A DNA stretch of 59,513 nt, from positions 1 to 59,513 of the forward strand of contig NZ_KL370784.1 in assembly GCF_000701465.1 (NCBI RefSeq), written 5' to 3'. Each line of letters begins with the position of its first letter. Position 1 is the first letter of the stretch. This DNA is from Paraoerskovia marina DSM 21750. Lineage in GTDB: Bacteria; Actinomycetota; Actinomycetes; Actinomycetales; Cellulomonadaceae. Below the pieces are notes generated by a model. The model was not told the DNA's origin, did not search any database, and saw nothing but the letters and a program-made list of their open reading frames with translations. Positions 17,255 through 26,768 of the stretch are shown in pieces. The translations under genes and the position numbers were made by a program.

Positions 17255-17263
17255 CCGCTTTCG
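17250..17263. promoter_or_regulatory. LacI-family operator 2
   Basis: TGCAACCGCTTTCG matches TGNAANCGNTTNCA except at the last base. Its centre lies 23 bases from that of operator 1, about two helical turns, and it overlaps the candidate -35 box. Confidence 0.6.
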
Positions 17264-17287
17264 ACGTGTTCTTCGCTAACGATTGAG

Positions 17288-18307
17288 TTACGCAGGACCT
17301 TCACCGGGACGGGGCGGCCCTGCCGACGTCCGGGCGACGAGCTCTGTCGGGTACGTGACGACCTCCGGTGCGCGCTGCCCCCCGAGCATGTCGAGCAGCA
17401 GCAGCGAGGCGTCCGCGCCCTGCTGGTAGGGGTCCTGCGCGATGGTCGTCAGCCCGACGAGCTCGCCGAGCTCGTGCCCGTCGATCCCGACGATCGACAG
17501 GTCTCCCGGCACGTCCCAGCCCTGGTCGCGGGCACCGAGCACGGCGCCCATCGCCATCTCGTCCGACGACGCGACGATCGCCGTGACGTCGGGCCGCCTC
17601 CGCACCAGCTCCTTCACGGACGAACGACCGCCCTCGACGTCGAAGTCCCCGTTGACCACGAGCGAGTCGTCGACCTCCAGCCCGGCGTCCGCGAGCGCCA
17701 TGCGGTACCCCGCCTCCCGGCCGATGGGCGGGGACCAGGAGGAGACACGGTCGGGCACGCCGGTGATGTGCCCGACGACGCGGTGGCCGAGGTCGATCAG
17801 GTGCTGGGTGGCGAGCGCCCCCGTCTCGTCGTCGTCCAGGCGCACCGTGACGTGCCCCGCGGGCCCCGATCCGACGAAGACGAGCGGGTGGTCGAGCGCC
17901 GCGAGCGAGGCGACCTCGTCGTCGTCGAGGGGAAGCCCGACCACGAGGATCCCGTCCACGCGCCGGCGCAGCACCGCCGGGTCGACGCGGCGCCTCGGTG
18001 CCCCGCCCGCGACGTCGAACGTGTAGAGCAGGACGTCGTAGCCCAGGGACCGCAGCGTGCGCTCGACGCCGTCGATGACGTTGGCGAAGAACCAGCGGTT
18101 CACCCACGGGGTCAGCAGCCCGACGGTCCGTGTGCGCCCGCTCGCCAGCGACGAGGCCGACGGCGAGGCGACGTACCCGAGCCGCTCGGCCTCCCGCATC
18201 ACCCGCTCGCGCGTGGCCGTCGAGACGTTCGGCAGACCCCTCAGCGCGCGCGAGACCGTCGCCGTCGATACGCCCGCGGCCTGTGCAACCTCTTCGATGC
18301 CCGTCAC
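17288..18307 (-). CDS. LacI family repressor of the aglEFG operon
   Basis: The 339-residue protein has an N-terminal LacI helix-turn-helix (EEVAQAAGVSTATVSRAL, about 4-21, with the hinge near 45-60) and a periplasmic-binding-protein-like sensor domain from about 60 to the end. GTG 18307 was chosen since the domain starts right after it (GTG ACG GGC ATC). It lies directly upstream of aglE on the same strand, and the operators are in the gap between them. It probably represses sugar uptake until an alpha-glucoside or its product binds. Confidence 0.88.
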   Translation of the reverse strand: MTGIEEVAQAAGVSTATVSRALRGLPNVSTATRERVMREAERLGYVASPSASSLASGRTRTVGLLTPWVNRWFFANVIDGVERTLRSLGYDVLLYTFDVAGGAPRRRVDPAVLRRRVDGILVVGLPLDDDEVASLAALDHPLVFVGSGPAGHVTVRLDDDETGALATQHLIDLGHRVVGHITGVPDRVSSWSPPIGREAGYRMALADAGLEVDDSLVVNGDFDVEGGRSSVKELVRRRPDVTAIVASSDEMAMGAVLGARDQGWDVPGDLSIVGIDGHELGELVGLTTIAQDPYQQGADASLLLLDMLGGQRAPEVVTYPTELVARTSAGPPRPGEGPA

Positions 18308-18422
18308 GACGCCTGATTGTGCTCCGACTAGGGTGGTGGTGCGACCGCGTCGCGCCCACTGGACGCCCGCGGCCCACGAAACCACGTGCTCGCGCACCCG
18401 TACCGCCACCGGAAGGACCCCG

Positions 18423-19202
18423 ATGATCGAGCTCCGCACCCCCCGTGAGATCGAAGAGATGCGCCCGGCGGGAGCGTTCGTCGCGCAGGTCCTGACCGAG
18501 ATCCGGGAGACGACGCGCGTCGGCACCAACCTGCTCGAGATCGACGCACTCGCCCACCAGCGCATCCGGGAGCGCGGCGCCGAGTCCTGCTACATCGACT
18601 ACCACCCGTCCTTCGGCGCAAGTCCGTTCGGCAAGGTCATCTGCACGTCGGTCAACGACGCGGTGCTGCACGGGCTCCCCCACGACTACGCGCTGCAGGA
18701 CGGCGACCTCCTGACCATCGACTTCGCGGTCGCCGTGGAGGGCTGGGTGTCCGACTCGGCGCTGTCGTTCGTCGTTGGTGGCGCGAAGGGCGAGCGCGGC
18801 GCCAAGGACGAGCGTCTGATCACGACGTCCGAGGAGGCCCTGGCGGCCGGCATCGCCGCCGCCCAGCCCGGAGGCAAGATCGGCGACATCTCCGCGGCGA
18901 TCGCCGAGGTCGGTCACGGCGCCGGCTACCGGATCAACACCGACTTCGGCGGGCACGGTGTGGGTCGCACGATGCACGGCGACCCGCACGTGCCCAACAA
19001 CGGTCGCAAGGGCCGCGGCTTCCCGCTCCGCCCGGGCCTCGTCATCGCGATCGAGCCGTGGTTCCTCGAGACGACGGACGAGATCTACACCGACCCGGAC
19101 GGCTGGACCCTTCGGTCGGCGGACGGCTCCCGCGGGGCGCACTCCGAGCACACGATCGCCATCACGGAGAACGGGCCGCTCGTCCTGACCGACCGCGGCT
19201 GA
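18423..19202 (+). CDS. map: Methionine aminopeptidase type I
   Basis: The 259-residue enzyme removes the initiator methionine from nascent proteins and uses two metal ions. The expected ligands are visible: the two Asp in LLTIDFAVAVEGWVSDSA (about 96-113), His in GGHGVGRTMHGDPH, Glu in AIEPWF and Glu in HSEHTI. Length fits type Ia enzymes without an N-terminal zinc domain. The start ATG 18423 has GGAAGGA upstream. It is divergent from the LacI gene. Actinobacteria often carry two map genes, and this one is not in the ribosomal/secY cluster. Confidence 0.93.
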   Translation: MIELRTPREIEEMRPAGAFVAQVLTEIRETTRVGTNLLEIDALAHQRIRERGAESCYIDYHPSFGASPFGKVICTSVNDAVLHGLPHDYALQDGDLLTIDFAVAVEGWVSDSALSFVVGGAKGERGAKDERLITTSEEALAAGIAAAQPGGKIGDISAAIAEVGHGAGYRINTDFGGHGVGRTMHGDPHVPNNGRKGRGFPLRPGLVIAIEPWFLETTDEIYTDPDGWTLRSADGSRGAHSEHTIAITENGPLVLTDRG

Positions 19203-19242
19203 CCGACGGGTCCGGCCGCCCGTGGCTCGTCGTCCGCCGGCT

Positions 19243-19284
19243 GCGGAACGGGACCGTCGGGCGAGACGGCGGAACGGGACCGTC
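19243..19284. repeat. Short direct repeat between map and the HAD gene
   Basis: The 16-mer gcggaacgggaccgtc occurs at 19243-19258 and 19269-19284, a period of 26. The second copy runs into the stop codon of the HAD phosphatase gene. Its origin is probably slippage. Confidence 0.6.
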
Positions 19285-20095
19285 AGACGAGGCTGCGGAG
19301 CACGCGTGCGGCCCCGAGCTCCTCGACCGTGCCGGTGACCTCGTCGGCCGCAGCCCTCACCGACTCGTCGGCGTGGCCCATCGCGACGCCGCGCGCGGCC
19401 CAGTCGAGCATCTCGATGTCGTTGTGCCCGTCCCCGACGGCGACCGTCCGGTCCGGCTGCACGTGCAGGATCCGGCGCAGGCGCTCCAGCGCGCTCGCCT
19501 TGGACACACCCTGCGGGGCCAGGTCCATCCACGCCGACCAGCCGATCGCGTACGTGACGTCCCCCAGGCCGAGGTGCGACGCCAGCTCGTGGAACTCCTC
19601 GCTCGTGTGGTCCACCGAGCGCACGACGACGCGGGTCACCTCCTGCGACCACAGCTCCTCGAAGGGGACGACGGTCTGGTCCCCGCCGAGCTCGTGCCCG
19701 GGGAAGGGCTTGTTCAGCCGGAAGCCCGCGCCGATCTCCTCGACGGCGTAGAGCGCGTCGGGCAGCTGCTCCGCGATCAGGCGCAGCGCGGGGCCCGGGT
19801 CGAACGTGACGACGTCGTCCAGCTCCCACCCGCCCGGCAGGTCCGGGTCGAGGCGCACGGTGACGGACCCGTTCGAGCAGACGGCGTACCCGGTCAGCCC
19901 GAGGGCCGCCGCGACGTCGAGCACCGCCACCAGCGACCGCCCGGTGGACAGCACCACGTGGTGCCCGGCGTCCCGGACCGCGGCGACGGCGTCGCGCGTC
20001 TCGTCGGCCAGGTGCTCGTCGTACGTCAGGAGCGTGCCGTCGATGTCGAGGGCGACGAGCATCGGGCGGGCGGGGGTCGCCGGGGCGGACGTCAC
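19283..20095 (-). CDS. HAD superfamily phosphatase, Cof type
   Basis: The 270-residue protein is a class IIB HAD hydrolase. Motif I is [14 protein letters not shown] (about 15-28), motif II is STGRS (about 49-53), and motif IV is [14 protein letters not shown] with the metal-binding Asp residues (about 222-235). Cof-type enzymes dephosphorylate sugar phosphates and similar small molecules in the cytoplasm. The gene overlaps the end of serS by four bases (ATGA), which implies coupled translation; that pairing recurs in actinobacteria but the metabolic link is unclear. Confidence 0.87.
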   Translation of the reverse strand: MTSAPATPARPMLVALDIDGTLLTYDEHLADETRDAVAAVRDAGHHVVLSTGRSLVAVLDVAAALGLTGYAVCSNGSVTVRLDPDLPGGWELDDVVTFDPGPALRLIAEQLPDALYAVEEIGAGFRLNKPFPGHELGGDQTVVPFEELWSQEVTRVVVRSVDHTSEEFHELASHLGLGDVTYAIGWSAWMDLAPQGVSKASALERLRRILHVQPDRTVAVGDGHNDIEMLDWAARGVAMGHADESVRAAADEVTGTVEELGAARVLRSLV

Positions 20096-21366
20096 CGTGC
20101 GACCGGTTCGAGCACCTCGAGCCCGCCGAGGTAGGGCCGCAGCCCCTCCGGGACGCGCACGGAGCCGTCGGCCTGCTGGTGGTTCTCGAGGATCGCGACG
20201 ATCCAGCGGGTGGTGCCCAGGGTCCCGTTGAGCGTCGCGACCGGACGCGTGTCACCGCTCTCGCCCCGCTCGCGCACGTTCAGGCGGCGGGCCTGGAACT
20301 GCGTCGTGTTGGAGGTCGACGTCAGCTCGAGGTAGCGCTGCTGCGACGGCAGCCACGCCTCGCAGTCGAACTTGCGCGCGGCGCTCGTGCCGAGGTCGCC
20401 GGCCGCCGTGTCGATCACGCGGTACGGCAGCTCGACCTTGGCCAGCATCTCCTCCTCCCAGGCGAGCAGGCGCTGGTGCTCGGCCTCGGCGTCCTCGATG
20501 CGCGCGTAGGAGTACATCTCGACCTTGTGGAACTGGTGGACGCGGATGATGCCTCGCGTGTCCTTGCCGGCCGACCCTGCCTCGCGGCGGTAGCAGGCCG
20601 ACCACCCGGCGTACCGACGCGGCCCGTCGGAGAGGTCGATGATCTCGTCGGCGTGGTACCCGGCCAGCGCGACCTCGCTGGTGCCGACCAGGTAGAGGTC
20701 GTCCTTCTCCAGCCGGTAGATCTCGTCCGAGTGCTCCCCGAGGAACCCGGTGCCCTGCATGACCTCGGGCCGCACGAGCGTCGGGGTGATCATGGGGGTG
20801 AAGCCGGCGGCGACGGCCTGGTCCATCGCGGCGTTGAGCAGCGCGAGCTCGAGGCGCGCGCCGATGCCCGTGAGGAAGTAGAAGCGCGCGCCGGAGACCT
20901 TGGCCCCGCGCTCGGTGTCGATCGCCTGCAGCCCCTCGCCGATCGCGAGGTGGTCGCGGACCTCGACGCCCTCGGCGGCGAAGTCGCGCGGCGTGCCCTC
21001 GTGGCGCAGGACGACGTAGTCCTCCTCGAGCCCGGCCGGTGCGCCCTCGACGACGTTCGGGATCTGCCGGAGCACGGTCGTGAGCGCGGCCTCGGCCTCG
21101 GTGGCCTCCGCCTGGCGGGCCTTGACGTCCGCGGCGAGCTGCTTGGTGCGGGCGAGCAGCTCCTGCTTCTCCTCCCCCTGGGCGCGAGCGACCTGCTTGC
21201 CCAGACCCTTCTGCTCGGCGCGCAGCTCCTCGAACTGGGCCAGTGCCGCACGACGGCGCGTGTCGGCCTCGAGGGCGGCGTCCACCAGGGACGGGTCGGC
21301 TCGGCGATCGCGCTGGCTCGATCGGATGGTCTCGGGGTCGCTCCGCAGCATCTTCAGGTCGATCAC
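20092..21366 (-). CDS. serS: Seryl-tRNA synthetase
   Basis: The 424-residue enzyme charges tRNA-Ser with serine. An N-terminal long coiled-coil arm (about 28-105) that binds the extra arm of tRNA-Ser is clear. The class II core follows, with motif 2 around [20 protein letters not shown] (about 258-277) and motif 3 near [14 protein letters not shown]. Length is typical (about 420-430). It is divergent from the lipid kinase gene and heads a two-gene operon with the HAD phosphatase. Two serine tRNAs are encoded elsewhere in this window. Confidence 0.96.
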   Translation of the reverse strand: MIDLKMLRSDPETIRSSQRDRRADPSLVDAALEADTRRRAALAQFEELRAEQKGLGKQVARAQGEEKQELLARTKQLAADVKARQAEATEAEAALTTVLRQIPNVVEGAPAGLEEDYVVLRHEGTPRDFAAEGVEVRDHLAIGEGLQAIDTERGAKVSGARFYFLTGIGARLELALLNAAMDQAVAAGFTPMITPTLVRPEVMQGTGFLGEHSDEIYRLEKDDLYLVGTSEVALAGYHADEIIDLSDGPRRYAGWSACYRREAGSAGKDTRGIIRVHQFHKVEMYSYARIEDAEAEHQRLLAWEEEMLAKVELPYRVIDTAAGDLGTSAARKFDCEAWLPSQQRYLELTSTSNTTQFQARRLNVRERGESGDTRPVATLNGTLGTTRWIVAILENHQQADGSVRVPEGLRPYLGGLEVLEPVAR

Positions 21367-21444
21367 CCCCGCAGCCTAGCGAACACACCTGGACGGCGAG
21401 CGCGGCACCGCGGACTTCGAGGCCCCGGGCACTACGGTGGCCCC

Positions 21445-22539
21445 ATGCTGCCCGAACACTGGTTCGCCCTCGCCGCGCTCGCCGTCGCCCTGGTCGCGCT
21501 CGGATTCTCGATCGCGAGCTGGTACACCTCACGCACCGCTGCACGCGCGCTGTCCGAGGTCGCCGCGCTCCCGCCGACGGCCGGTGCGGAGGGCGAGCTG
21601 ATCGCGTTCGTCGCCAACCCGTCGAAGCCGGACGTCGCCGACTTCGAGGAGATCGCCCGGACCATGTGTCGCGAGGCCGCGCTCCCCGACCCGCTGTGGA
21701 TCGAGACGACGCCCGACGACCCGGGCATCGGCCAGACCCGCGAGGCCCTCGAGAAGGGCGCCAAGCTGGTCGTCGCCGTCGGTGGCGACGGCACGGTCCG
21801 CGCGGTCGCCGAGGCGCTCGTCGACACGGGCACGCCGATGGCGCTCGTCCCCTCGGGCACCGGCAACCTGCTGGCCCGGAACCTCGACGTCCCGGTGGGT
21901 GACCACATACGCGCGTTGCGCCGCGTGATCGCCGGTGTCGACCGGACGATCGACGTCGGCTGGATGACGGTCACCGAGTGGGCCGAGGGCGAGGAGCCGG
22001 AGGACCCGGACGCCGAGTTCATCTTCCTCGTGATCGGCGGCCTCGGCTTCGACGCCGCGATGGTGGCCGACACCGACGACCAGCTCAAGGCCCGGATGGG
22101 GTGGATGGCCTACTTCTTCTCCGGGGTCCGCCACCTGCACGGGCGCCGCATGCGGACGCAGATCACGATCGACGACCACGAGCCGGTCGAGGCCAAGCTC
22201 CGCAGTCTCATGATCGGCAACTGCGGACGGCTTCCCGGCGGCATCAACCTGATCCCCGACGCGGTGATCGACGACGGCATCCTCGACGTCACCGCCATCG
22301 ACACCCGCGGCGGGATCGCGGGGTGGGCCCAGCTCTTCGGCGAGGTCGTGATGCAGGGGTTCGGCGTCTCGAACGACCTGCCCGCCAAGATCGGCAAGAT
22401 CGAGCACGCCCGCGCCCGGACCGTCACCGTGCGCGTCGAGGAGGGGCAGCAGGCCCAGGTCGACGGCGACCTGATCGGCAAGGCCGTCGAGCTCAAGGCA
22501 CGCGTCCAGCCGTCCTCGCTGGTCGTGCGCACCGCCTGA
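21445..22539 (+). CDS. Diacylglycerol kinase family lipid kinase
   Basis: The 364-residue protein has one N-terminal membrane helix (about 8-27), then a DAGK catalytic domain with AVGGDGTVRAVAEAL (about 112-126) and VPSGTGNLLARNLDVP (about 135-150). Such enzymes phosphorylate diacylglycerol or related lipids in the cytoplasmic membrane. The C-terminal beta domain holds GNCGRLPGGINLIPDA and VEEGQQAQVDGDL, matching DgkB/YegS-like lipid kinases. It stands in front of a large membrane protein gene, 25 bases apart on the same strand. Confidence 0.88.
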   Translation: MLPEHWFALAALAVALVALGFSIASWYTSRTAARALSEVAALPPTAGAEGELIAFVANPSKPDVADFEEIARTMCREAALPDPLWIETTPDDPGIGQTREALEKGAKLVVAVGGDGTVRAVAEALVDTGTPMALVPSGTGNLLARNLDVPVGDHIRALRRVIAGVDRTIDVGWMTVTEWAEGEEPEDPDAEFIFLVIGGLGFDAAMVADTDDQLKARMGWMAYFFSGVRHLHGRRMRTQITIDDHEPVEAKLRSLMIGNCGRLPGGINLIPDAVIDDGILDVTAIDTRGGIAGWAQLFGEVVMQGFGVSNDLPAKIGKIEHARARTVTVRVEEGQQAQVDGDLIGKAVELKARVQPSSLVVRTA

Positions 22540-22564
22540 GCGCGGCAAACCGTAGGCTGGGCGC

Positions 22565-24994
22565 GTGTCGTCGACTTCGAGCTCCCGAGCAACCCGCCTG
22601 CGCGTGGGGGTCCTGGCGATCCTCGGGGCGCTCCTGGGTCTCGTCGCCCTCCCGGCCCACGCCGCGACGTCGGACGACGGCGTCCCCGGCCCGGTCCTGC
22701 TCCTCGGCACCACGGGTGTGCAGTGGGAGGACGTGGGCCCCGAGACGACACCCCACCTCTGGGCGCTCGGGCAGGACGCCTCCGTGGGGAACCTCGTCGT
22801 CCGGAGCGTCATCAGCTTCACCTGCCCCTCCGAGGGGTGGCTCGCGGTCTCCGCGGGCAACCGTGCGGGCGACACCGAGAACCCCGACCTCTCGTCCTGC
22901 CGCACGCTCGAGGAGCCGGCCGACGGCGCAGCGGTGCCGGGCTGGGACGACTACTCGACGCTCGCCGCCGACTCGAACTTCGCCCCGCAGCTGGGGACCC
23001 TCGGCGAGGCGGTCGCCTCGAAGGGCCTGGCCGCGACCTCCGTCGGGCCGGGTGCCGCCATCGCCCTCATGGACGCCGACGGCGTCCCGGTCGGCGAGCA
23101 CGTCGTCGCCCCGCCCGCGGACGAGGCGTTCGGCGAGGCCGTGGGTGAAGCCCTCGCGACGTCGGACCTCGTGGTGGCCGACGCGGGCTCGTTCCGTGAA
23201 CCCGGCTTCCCGCTGATCCCCCGGGGCGAGGACGACGTCCCCGCCGACGAGGACGACGACCCCGAGCCGCAGGCCGGCCCGGACGAGCCCGACCTCGACG
23301 ACCGCGCCGCCGACCTCACCGCGCTCGACGCCCGGATCGGGGCAGTGCTCGACGCCGCCGCCGACGCCCGCGCCGACGGGCTCGACCCCACGATCCTCGT
23401 CGCCTCCGTCGCCGACGCCTCCCGCTCGCCCCGCATGCAGGTGCTCGCCGCCTCCGGCCCCGCCGCCGACGGCTCCTACGGCGAGAGCCTCCTGACGTCG
23501 CAGTCCACGCGCCAGGTCGGGTACACCCAGACCACGGACCTGCTCCCGACCCTGCGCGGGCTCCTCGACCTGACGCTGCCCGACGGCGTCGCGGTCGGCT
23601 CCCCCGTCACCCCCACCGACGGCCCGGACACGGGCACCGCGCGGATGGACAATCTGGTCGACCAGGGTGTGCACGCCGTCGCGATCCGTCCCCTCGTCGG
23701 TCCGTTCTACGCGATCTTCGTCGTCGTGAACCTGCTCCTGTACGCCGGCGTGACCGTCGGGCTCAGCCGCCGGGTGCTGTCCCGGGTCGGCGAGACACCC
23801 GCCAGCGACGCGCAGCCGGGCGACGACACGTTCGTCGGTCGCCTCGCCCGCCGGATGCGCGCCCACCCCAGCGGGGTGCTGCGCGCGATGCAGGCCGCCG
23901 CGGTCGCCGTCGCGGCGCTCCCGGTCTCCACCTATCTCGCCAACCTCACCCCGTGGTGGCGGGTGTCCGGCGCCGGCTGGGCGCTGACCGGGCTCGTCGT
24001 CGCGTGGGTCGCCGTCATCACGGTCATCGTGATCGCGCCCGTCTGGCAGCGGTGGCTGCTCGGGCCGCTCGGGGCGGTCGCCGCCCTCACGGCCGCGGTG
24101 ATCGCGCTCGACGTCGCAACCGGCGCGCGCCTGCAGATCTCGTCCCTGATGGGCGTGCAGCCCATGGTCGCCGGGCGGTTCTACGGGTTCAACAACACCG
24201 CCTTCGCACTGTTCGCGACGTCGACGATCCTCTTCGCGGTCGCGGTCGCCAACCCGTTGGTGCTGCGCGGACGCCGGGGTCTCGCGGCGCTGTGCGTCGC
24301 CGTGATCGGGCTGGTCGCCGTCGTCCTCGACGGTCTCCCCAGCATCGGTGCCGACTTCGGCGGCCCCCCGGCGCTCGTCCCGGCGTTCGCGCTGCTCACC
24401 CTCTTCGCCGGGGGCGTCCGGATCACGTGGCGGCGGGTGCTCGGGATCCTCGTCGCCGCCGTCGTCGTCGTGTCGTCGTTCGCCGTCGTGGACTGGCTGC
24501 GCCCGCCGGACGACCGCACGCACCTCGGACGCTTCGTCCAGACGGTGATCGACGGCGGCCTGTGGGACGTCGTCGCCCGCAAGCTCGAGCAGAACCTGCA
24601 GATCCTCTTCGGCAACGCCCTCACGCTCGTCGCGATCGCCGGGATCCTGCTCGTGGTGCTCGTCCTCGGCAAGCCGCTACGGCTCGCCGCGACCCAGCCC
24701 GACGGCGGGGCGTACAAGTGGCTGTCCAACGGAACCCCGCTGACGCAGCTCGGCCAGGACGCGCCGATGCTGCGGCCGGGCCTGATCTCCCTGACGGTCG
24801 CGCTCGGGATCGGGTTCGCGGTCAACGACTCGGGCGTCGTGATCCCGGCGACGGGCATCGCGATCGCCGTGCCGCTGCTCGTGGCCGTCTACGTGAACTG
24901 GCTGCGCGTGGTGCGCAACCGCGCCACCGCGGACGAGGCCCGCGCGGGTCAGGCGGAGACGGACGAGCCCGGCGAGGTCAGCCGCGGCCGGTGA
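22565..24994 (+). CDS. Exported domain fused to polytopic membrane domain, function unknown
   Basis: The 809-residue protein starts at GTG 22565 with a signal peptide (about 1-33, ending PAHA). An extracytoplasmic domain follows to about 375. Its opening VLLLGTTGVQWEDVG, the TPHLWAL and TCPSEGWLAVSAG segments and the late TTDLLPTLRGLLDL motif recall alkaline-phosphatase-like or phosphotransferase folds. An acidic linker (about 218-240) lies inside it. About 11 membrane helices fill residues 378 to 785. It follows the lipid kinase gene and overlaps the convergent GT2 gene by 17 bases. A role in cell-envelope glycan or lipid assembly is my inference only. Confidence 0.7.
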   Translation: MSSTSSSRATRLRVGVLAILGALLGLVALPAHAATSDDGVPGPVLLLGTTGVQWEDVGPETTPHLWALGQDASVGNLVVRSVISFTCPSEGWLAVSAGNRAGDTENPDLSSCRTLEEPADGAAVPGWDDYSTLAADSNFAPQLGTLGEAVASKGLAATSVGPGAAIALMDADGVPVGEHVVAPPADEAFGEAVGEALATSDLVVADAGSFREPGFPLIPRGEDDVPADEDDDPEPQAGPDEPDLDDRAADLTALDARIGAVLDAAADARADGLDPTILVASVADASRSPRMQVLAASGPAADGSYGESLLTSQSTRQVGYTQTTDLLPTLRGLLDLTLPDGVAVGSPVTPTDGPDTGTARMDNLVDQGVHAVAIRPLVGPFYAIFVVVNLLLYAGVTVGLSRRVLSRVGETPASDAQPGDDTFVGRLARRMRAHPSGVLRAMQAAAVAVAALPVSTYLANLTPWWRVSGAGWALTGLVVAWVAVITVIVIAPVWQRWLLGPLGAVAALTAAVIALDVATGARLQISSLMGVQPMVAGRFYGFNNTAFALFATSTILFAVAVANPLVLRGRRGLAALCVAVIGLVAVVLDGLPSIGADFGGPPALVPAFALLTLFAGGVRITWRRVLGILVAAVVVVSSFAVVDWLRPPDDRTHLGRFVQTVIDGGLWDVVARKLEQNLQILFGNALTLVAIAGILLVVLVLGKPLRLAATQPDGGAYKWLSNGTPLTQLGQDAPMLRPGLISLTVALGIGFAVNDSGVVIPATGIAIAVPLLVAVYVNWLRVVRNRATADEARAGQAETDEPGEVSRGR

Positions 24995-25826
24995 CGGCGC
25001 CGACGGCGGCACGCGTCCGGCGTGCTGCCAGTGCCATCTGCACGTCGCGGTACTGCGCCGCGCGGTGCATCTGCCCCTTGAGGTCCGTGCCCGACGCGCG
25101 GTGGCGCAGGTCGCACGGAACCTCGACGGCCACGTAGCCCTGGCGGAGCAGGTCGATCGTCATGCCGGTCTCGACGCCCCAGCCGCGCGCGAGCGGTGTC
25201 GCGGCCTCGAAGGCCTGGCGCGTCATGCAGCGCATGCCCGACAACGGCTGGGTGGGGGTCCACCCCGTGAGCCGGTGGATGCCACGGCGAGCCGCGCCGA
25301 CGACGATGCCCCGACCGCCGGCACCGGGCTGCGGAGGCAGCAGGGCGATCGCGATGTCCGCGACCCCCTCGAGGACCGGGGCGATCAGCGGGGCGGTGTT
25401 GACCGCCGACCCGCTGAGGTCGCCGTCGATGAAGAGCAGCAGGCGTGCGGCACGGTCGGCCACGTCGCGCATGCCCACGACGGCGGCGCCCGTCTCCATC
25501 GCCGCGGCCTTGCCCCGGTTGTGGGAGTGACGGACGACGACGGCCCCGGCCTCACGTGCGACGTCCTGCGTGTTGTCGTCGCTGCCGTCGTCGACCACGA
25601 GGACGAGGTCGACGTGCGGGATGGCGCGCGCTGCACGGACGGTCTCCGCGATGCGGCGGGACTCGTCCTTCGCCGGGATGATCGCGGCGACACGCTGCCG
25701 GTGCCGGCCCGCGGGCGGTCGCGGGGACTTCGCCACGGGGTCGGGCACGCTCGAGGTCGCGTACCCGGCGGCGTCAGGGCTGCCGGGCACGGGCCCGTCC
25801 GAACTTTGCGCGTTCACACCAATCAT
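24978..25826 (-). CDS. Glycosyltransferase family 2
   Basis: The 282-residue protein has a GT-A fold GT2 domain beginning near residue 45 (VAAIIPAKDESRRIAETV), with LVLVVDDGSDDNT (about 74-86), RGKAAAMETGA and the metal-binding FIDGDLSG (about 132-139). No membrane helix is obvious, so it resembles glucosyl-3-phosphoglycerate synthase or dolichyl-phosphate mannose synthase types rather than a processive synthase. The 44 N-terminal residues are low-complexity; a later start is possible. Its 3' end overlaps the convergent membrane protein gene. Donor and acceptor are unknown. Confidence 0.8.
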   Translation of the reverse strand: MIGVNAQSSDGPVPGSPDAAGYATSSVPDPVAKSPRPPAGRHRQRVAAIIPAKDESRRIAETVRAARAIPHVDLVLVVDDGSDDNTQDVAREAGAVVVRHSHNRGKAAAMETGAAVVGMRDVADRAARLLLFIDGDLSGSAVNTAPLIAPVLEGVADIAIALLPPQPGAGGRGIVVGAARRGIHRLTGWTPTQPLSGMRCMTRQAFEAATPLARGWGVETGMTIDLLRQGYVAVEVPCDLRHRASGTDLKGQMHRAAQYRDVQMALAARRTRAAVGAVTGRG

Positions 25827-25902
25827 CCTAGTCAGGCCAAGAGAGCGTCGACGAATGCCACGCGGATGGTCCGTGGAGGTTCTGAGAAAGGCCCGGGACG
25901 GG

Positions 25903-26727
25903 TCAGCGCAGCGTCACCTGTCGCGCGACGATGCCGGCGCGGGCGCGGCGCTCGTTGGCGTCCAGCGGCTCCGTGATCGCGAGGACCTCGTCCAGCTTCG
26001 CACGGAACGCGACCGCAGGCTCCTCGAGCTCGGCCGCCTGCGTCCCCCGCGGGAACTCCCAGACGGGGACCGACAGACCCGACGCGCGGAACGCGCCGAT
26101 GAACTTGCCCGAGCCGAGGCCAGAGTCGCGACGCGCCTGCAGGCGGGCGATCGCGTCGATCAGGGTCTCCTCGTCGTACGGGAACGCCCAGCGCAGGAAC
26201 TCGCGGCTCATCTCGCACCAGTACGCGGACTCGACCGAGTCCAGCTTCACCGTCGGGATCAGGCCCTCGGCGGACTCGGCGATCGCCTCGCGGGTCTCAG
26301 CCGTGACCTCGTCCTCGGGGTCGAGCCAGAAACCGAGGTCCTCGTGCATCGTCACCTCGAACGGCACCGAGAGGTCGAGGATGTCCTGAAGGCGCGGACC
26401 CTCGCCCGGCAGACCACCGCTCGGCAGCGCGGTCCCCGGCTCCGTGTCGGCCGCGGCAAGGATCGTGGCCGCGAGGTCCCGGGACGTGTCGCCCGAACCC
26501 GCCAGCGTCTGCAGCGCGATCTGGATCACGCCGTCCGTGCGGTGGATCGCCGTCACGCCGTCGGGCAGGACGGTGCAGACCTGGATGTCCTTGGCACCGT
26601 GCTCGGCCGTCGTCCGCGCCGTCGCCGTCGCGGCGGGCACGACCTCACGCATCGCGACCCAGTCGGTCTCGCCGGGCAGGCCCTCGAAGGGGCGGAGGAC
26701 GAAGTTCGATGCGGAGTGCTTGACCAT
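25903..26727 (-). CDS. DUF5926 family protein
   Basis: The 274-residue cytoplasmic protein matches the actinobacterial DUF5926 family, sometimes mislabelled topoisomerase II. Typical segments are RPFEGLPGETDWVAMREVVPAATATAR (about 12-38), FEVTMHEDLGFWLDP (about 127-141) and EMSREFLRWAFPYDEE (about 175-190). No enzyme motif is visible. ATG 26727 was chosen because the conserved region begins close after it. The longer upstream frame would translate the dispersed repeat array, which is not credible coding sequence. Function is unknown. Confidence 0.75.
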   Translation of the reverse strand: MVKHSASNFVLRPFEGLPGETDWVAMREVVPAATATARTTAEHGAKDIQVCTVLPDGVTAIHRTDGVIQIALQTLAGSGDTSRDLAATILAAADTEPGTALPSGGLPGEGPRLQDILDLSVPFEVTMHEDLGFWLDPEDEVTAETREAIAESAEGLIPTVKLDSVESAYWCEMSREFLRWAFPYDEETLIDAIARLQARRDSGLGSGKFIGAFRASGLSVPVWEFPRGTQAAELEEPAVAFRAKLDEVLAITEPLDANERRARAGIVARQVTLR

Positions 26728-26768
26728 GCCCCCGAGTCTATCCGGGCGACGCTGACTCCAGCACCGGC

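Noticed and set aside
17301-20255. A 984-codon minus-strand frame crossing lacI, map and the HAD gene
   Set aside because: It runs through several convincing genes in another frame, has an Arg-rich composition and no family resemblance. It is a GC artefact.
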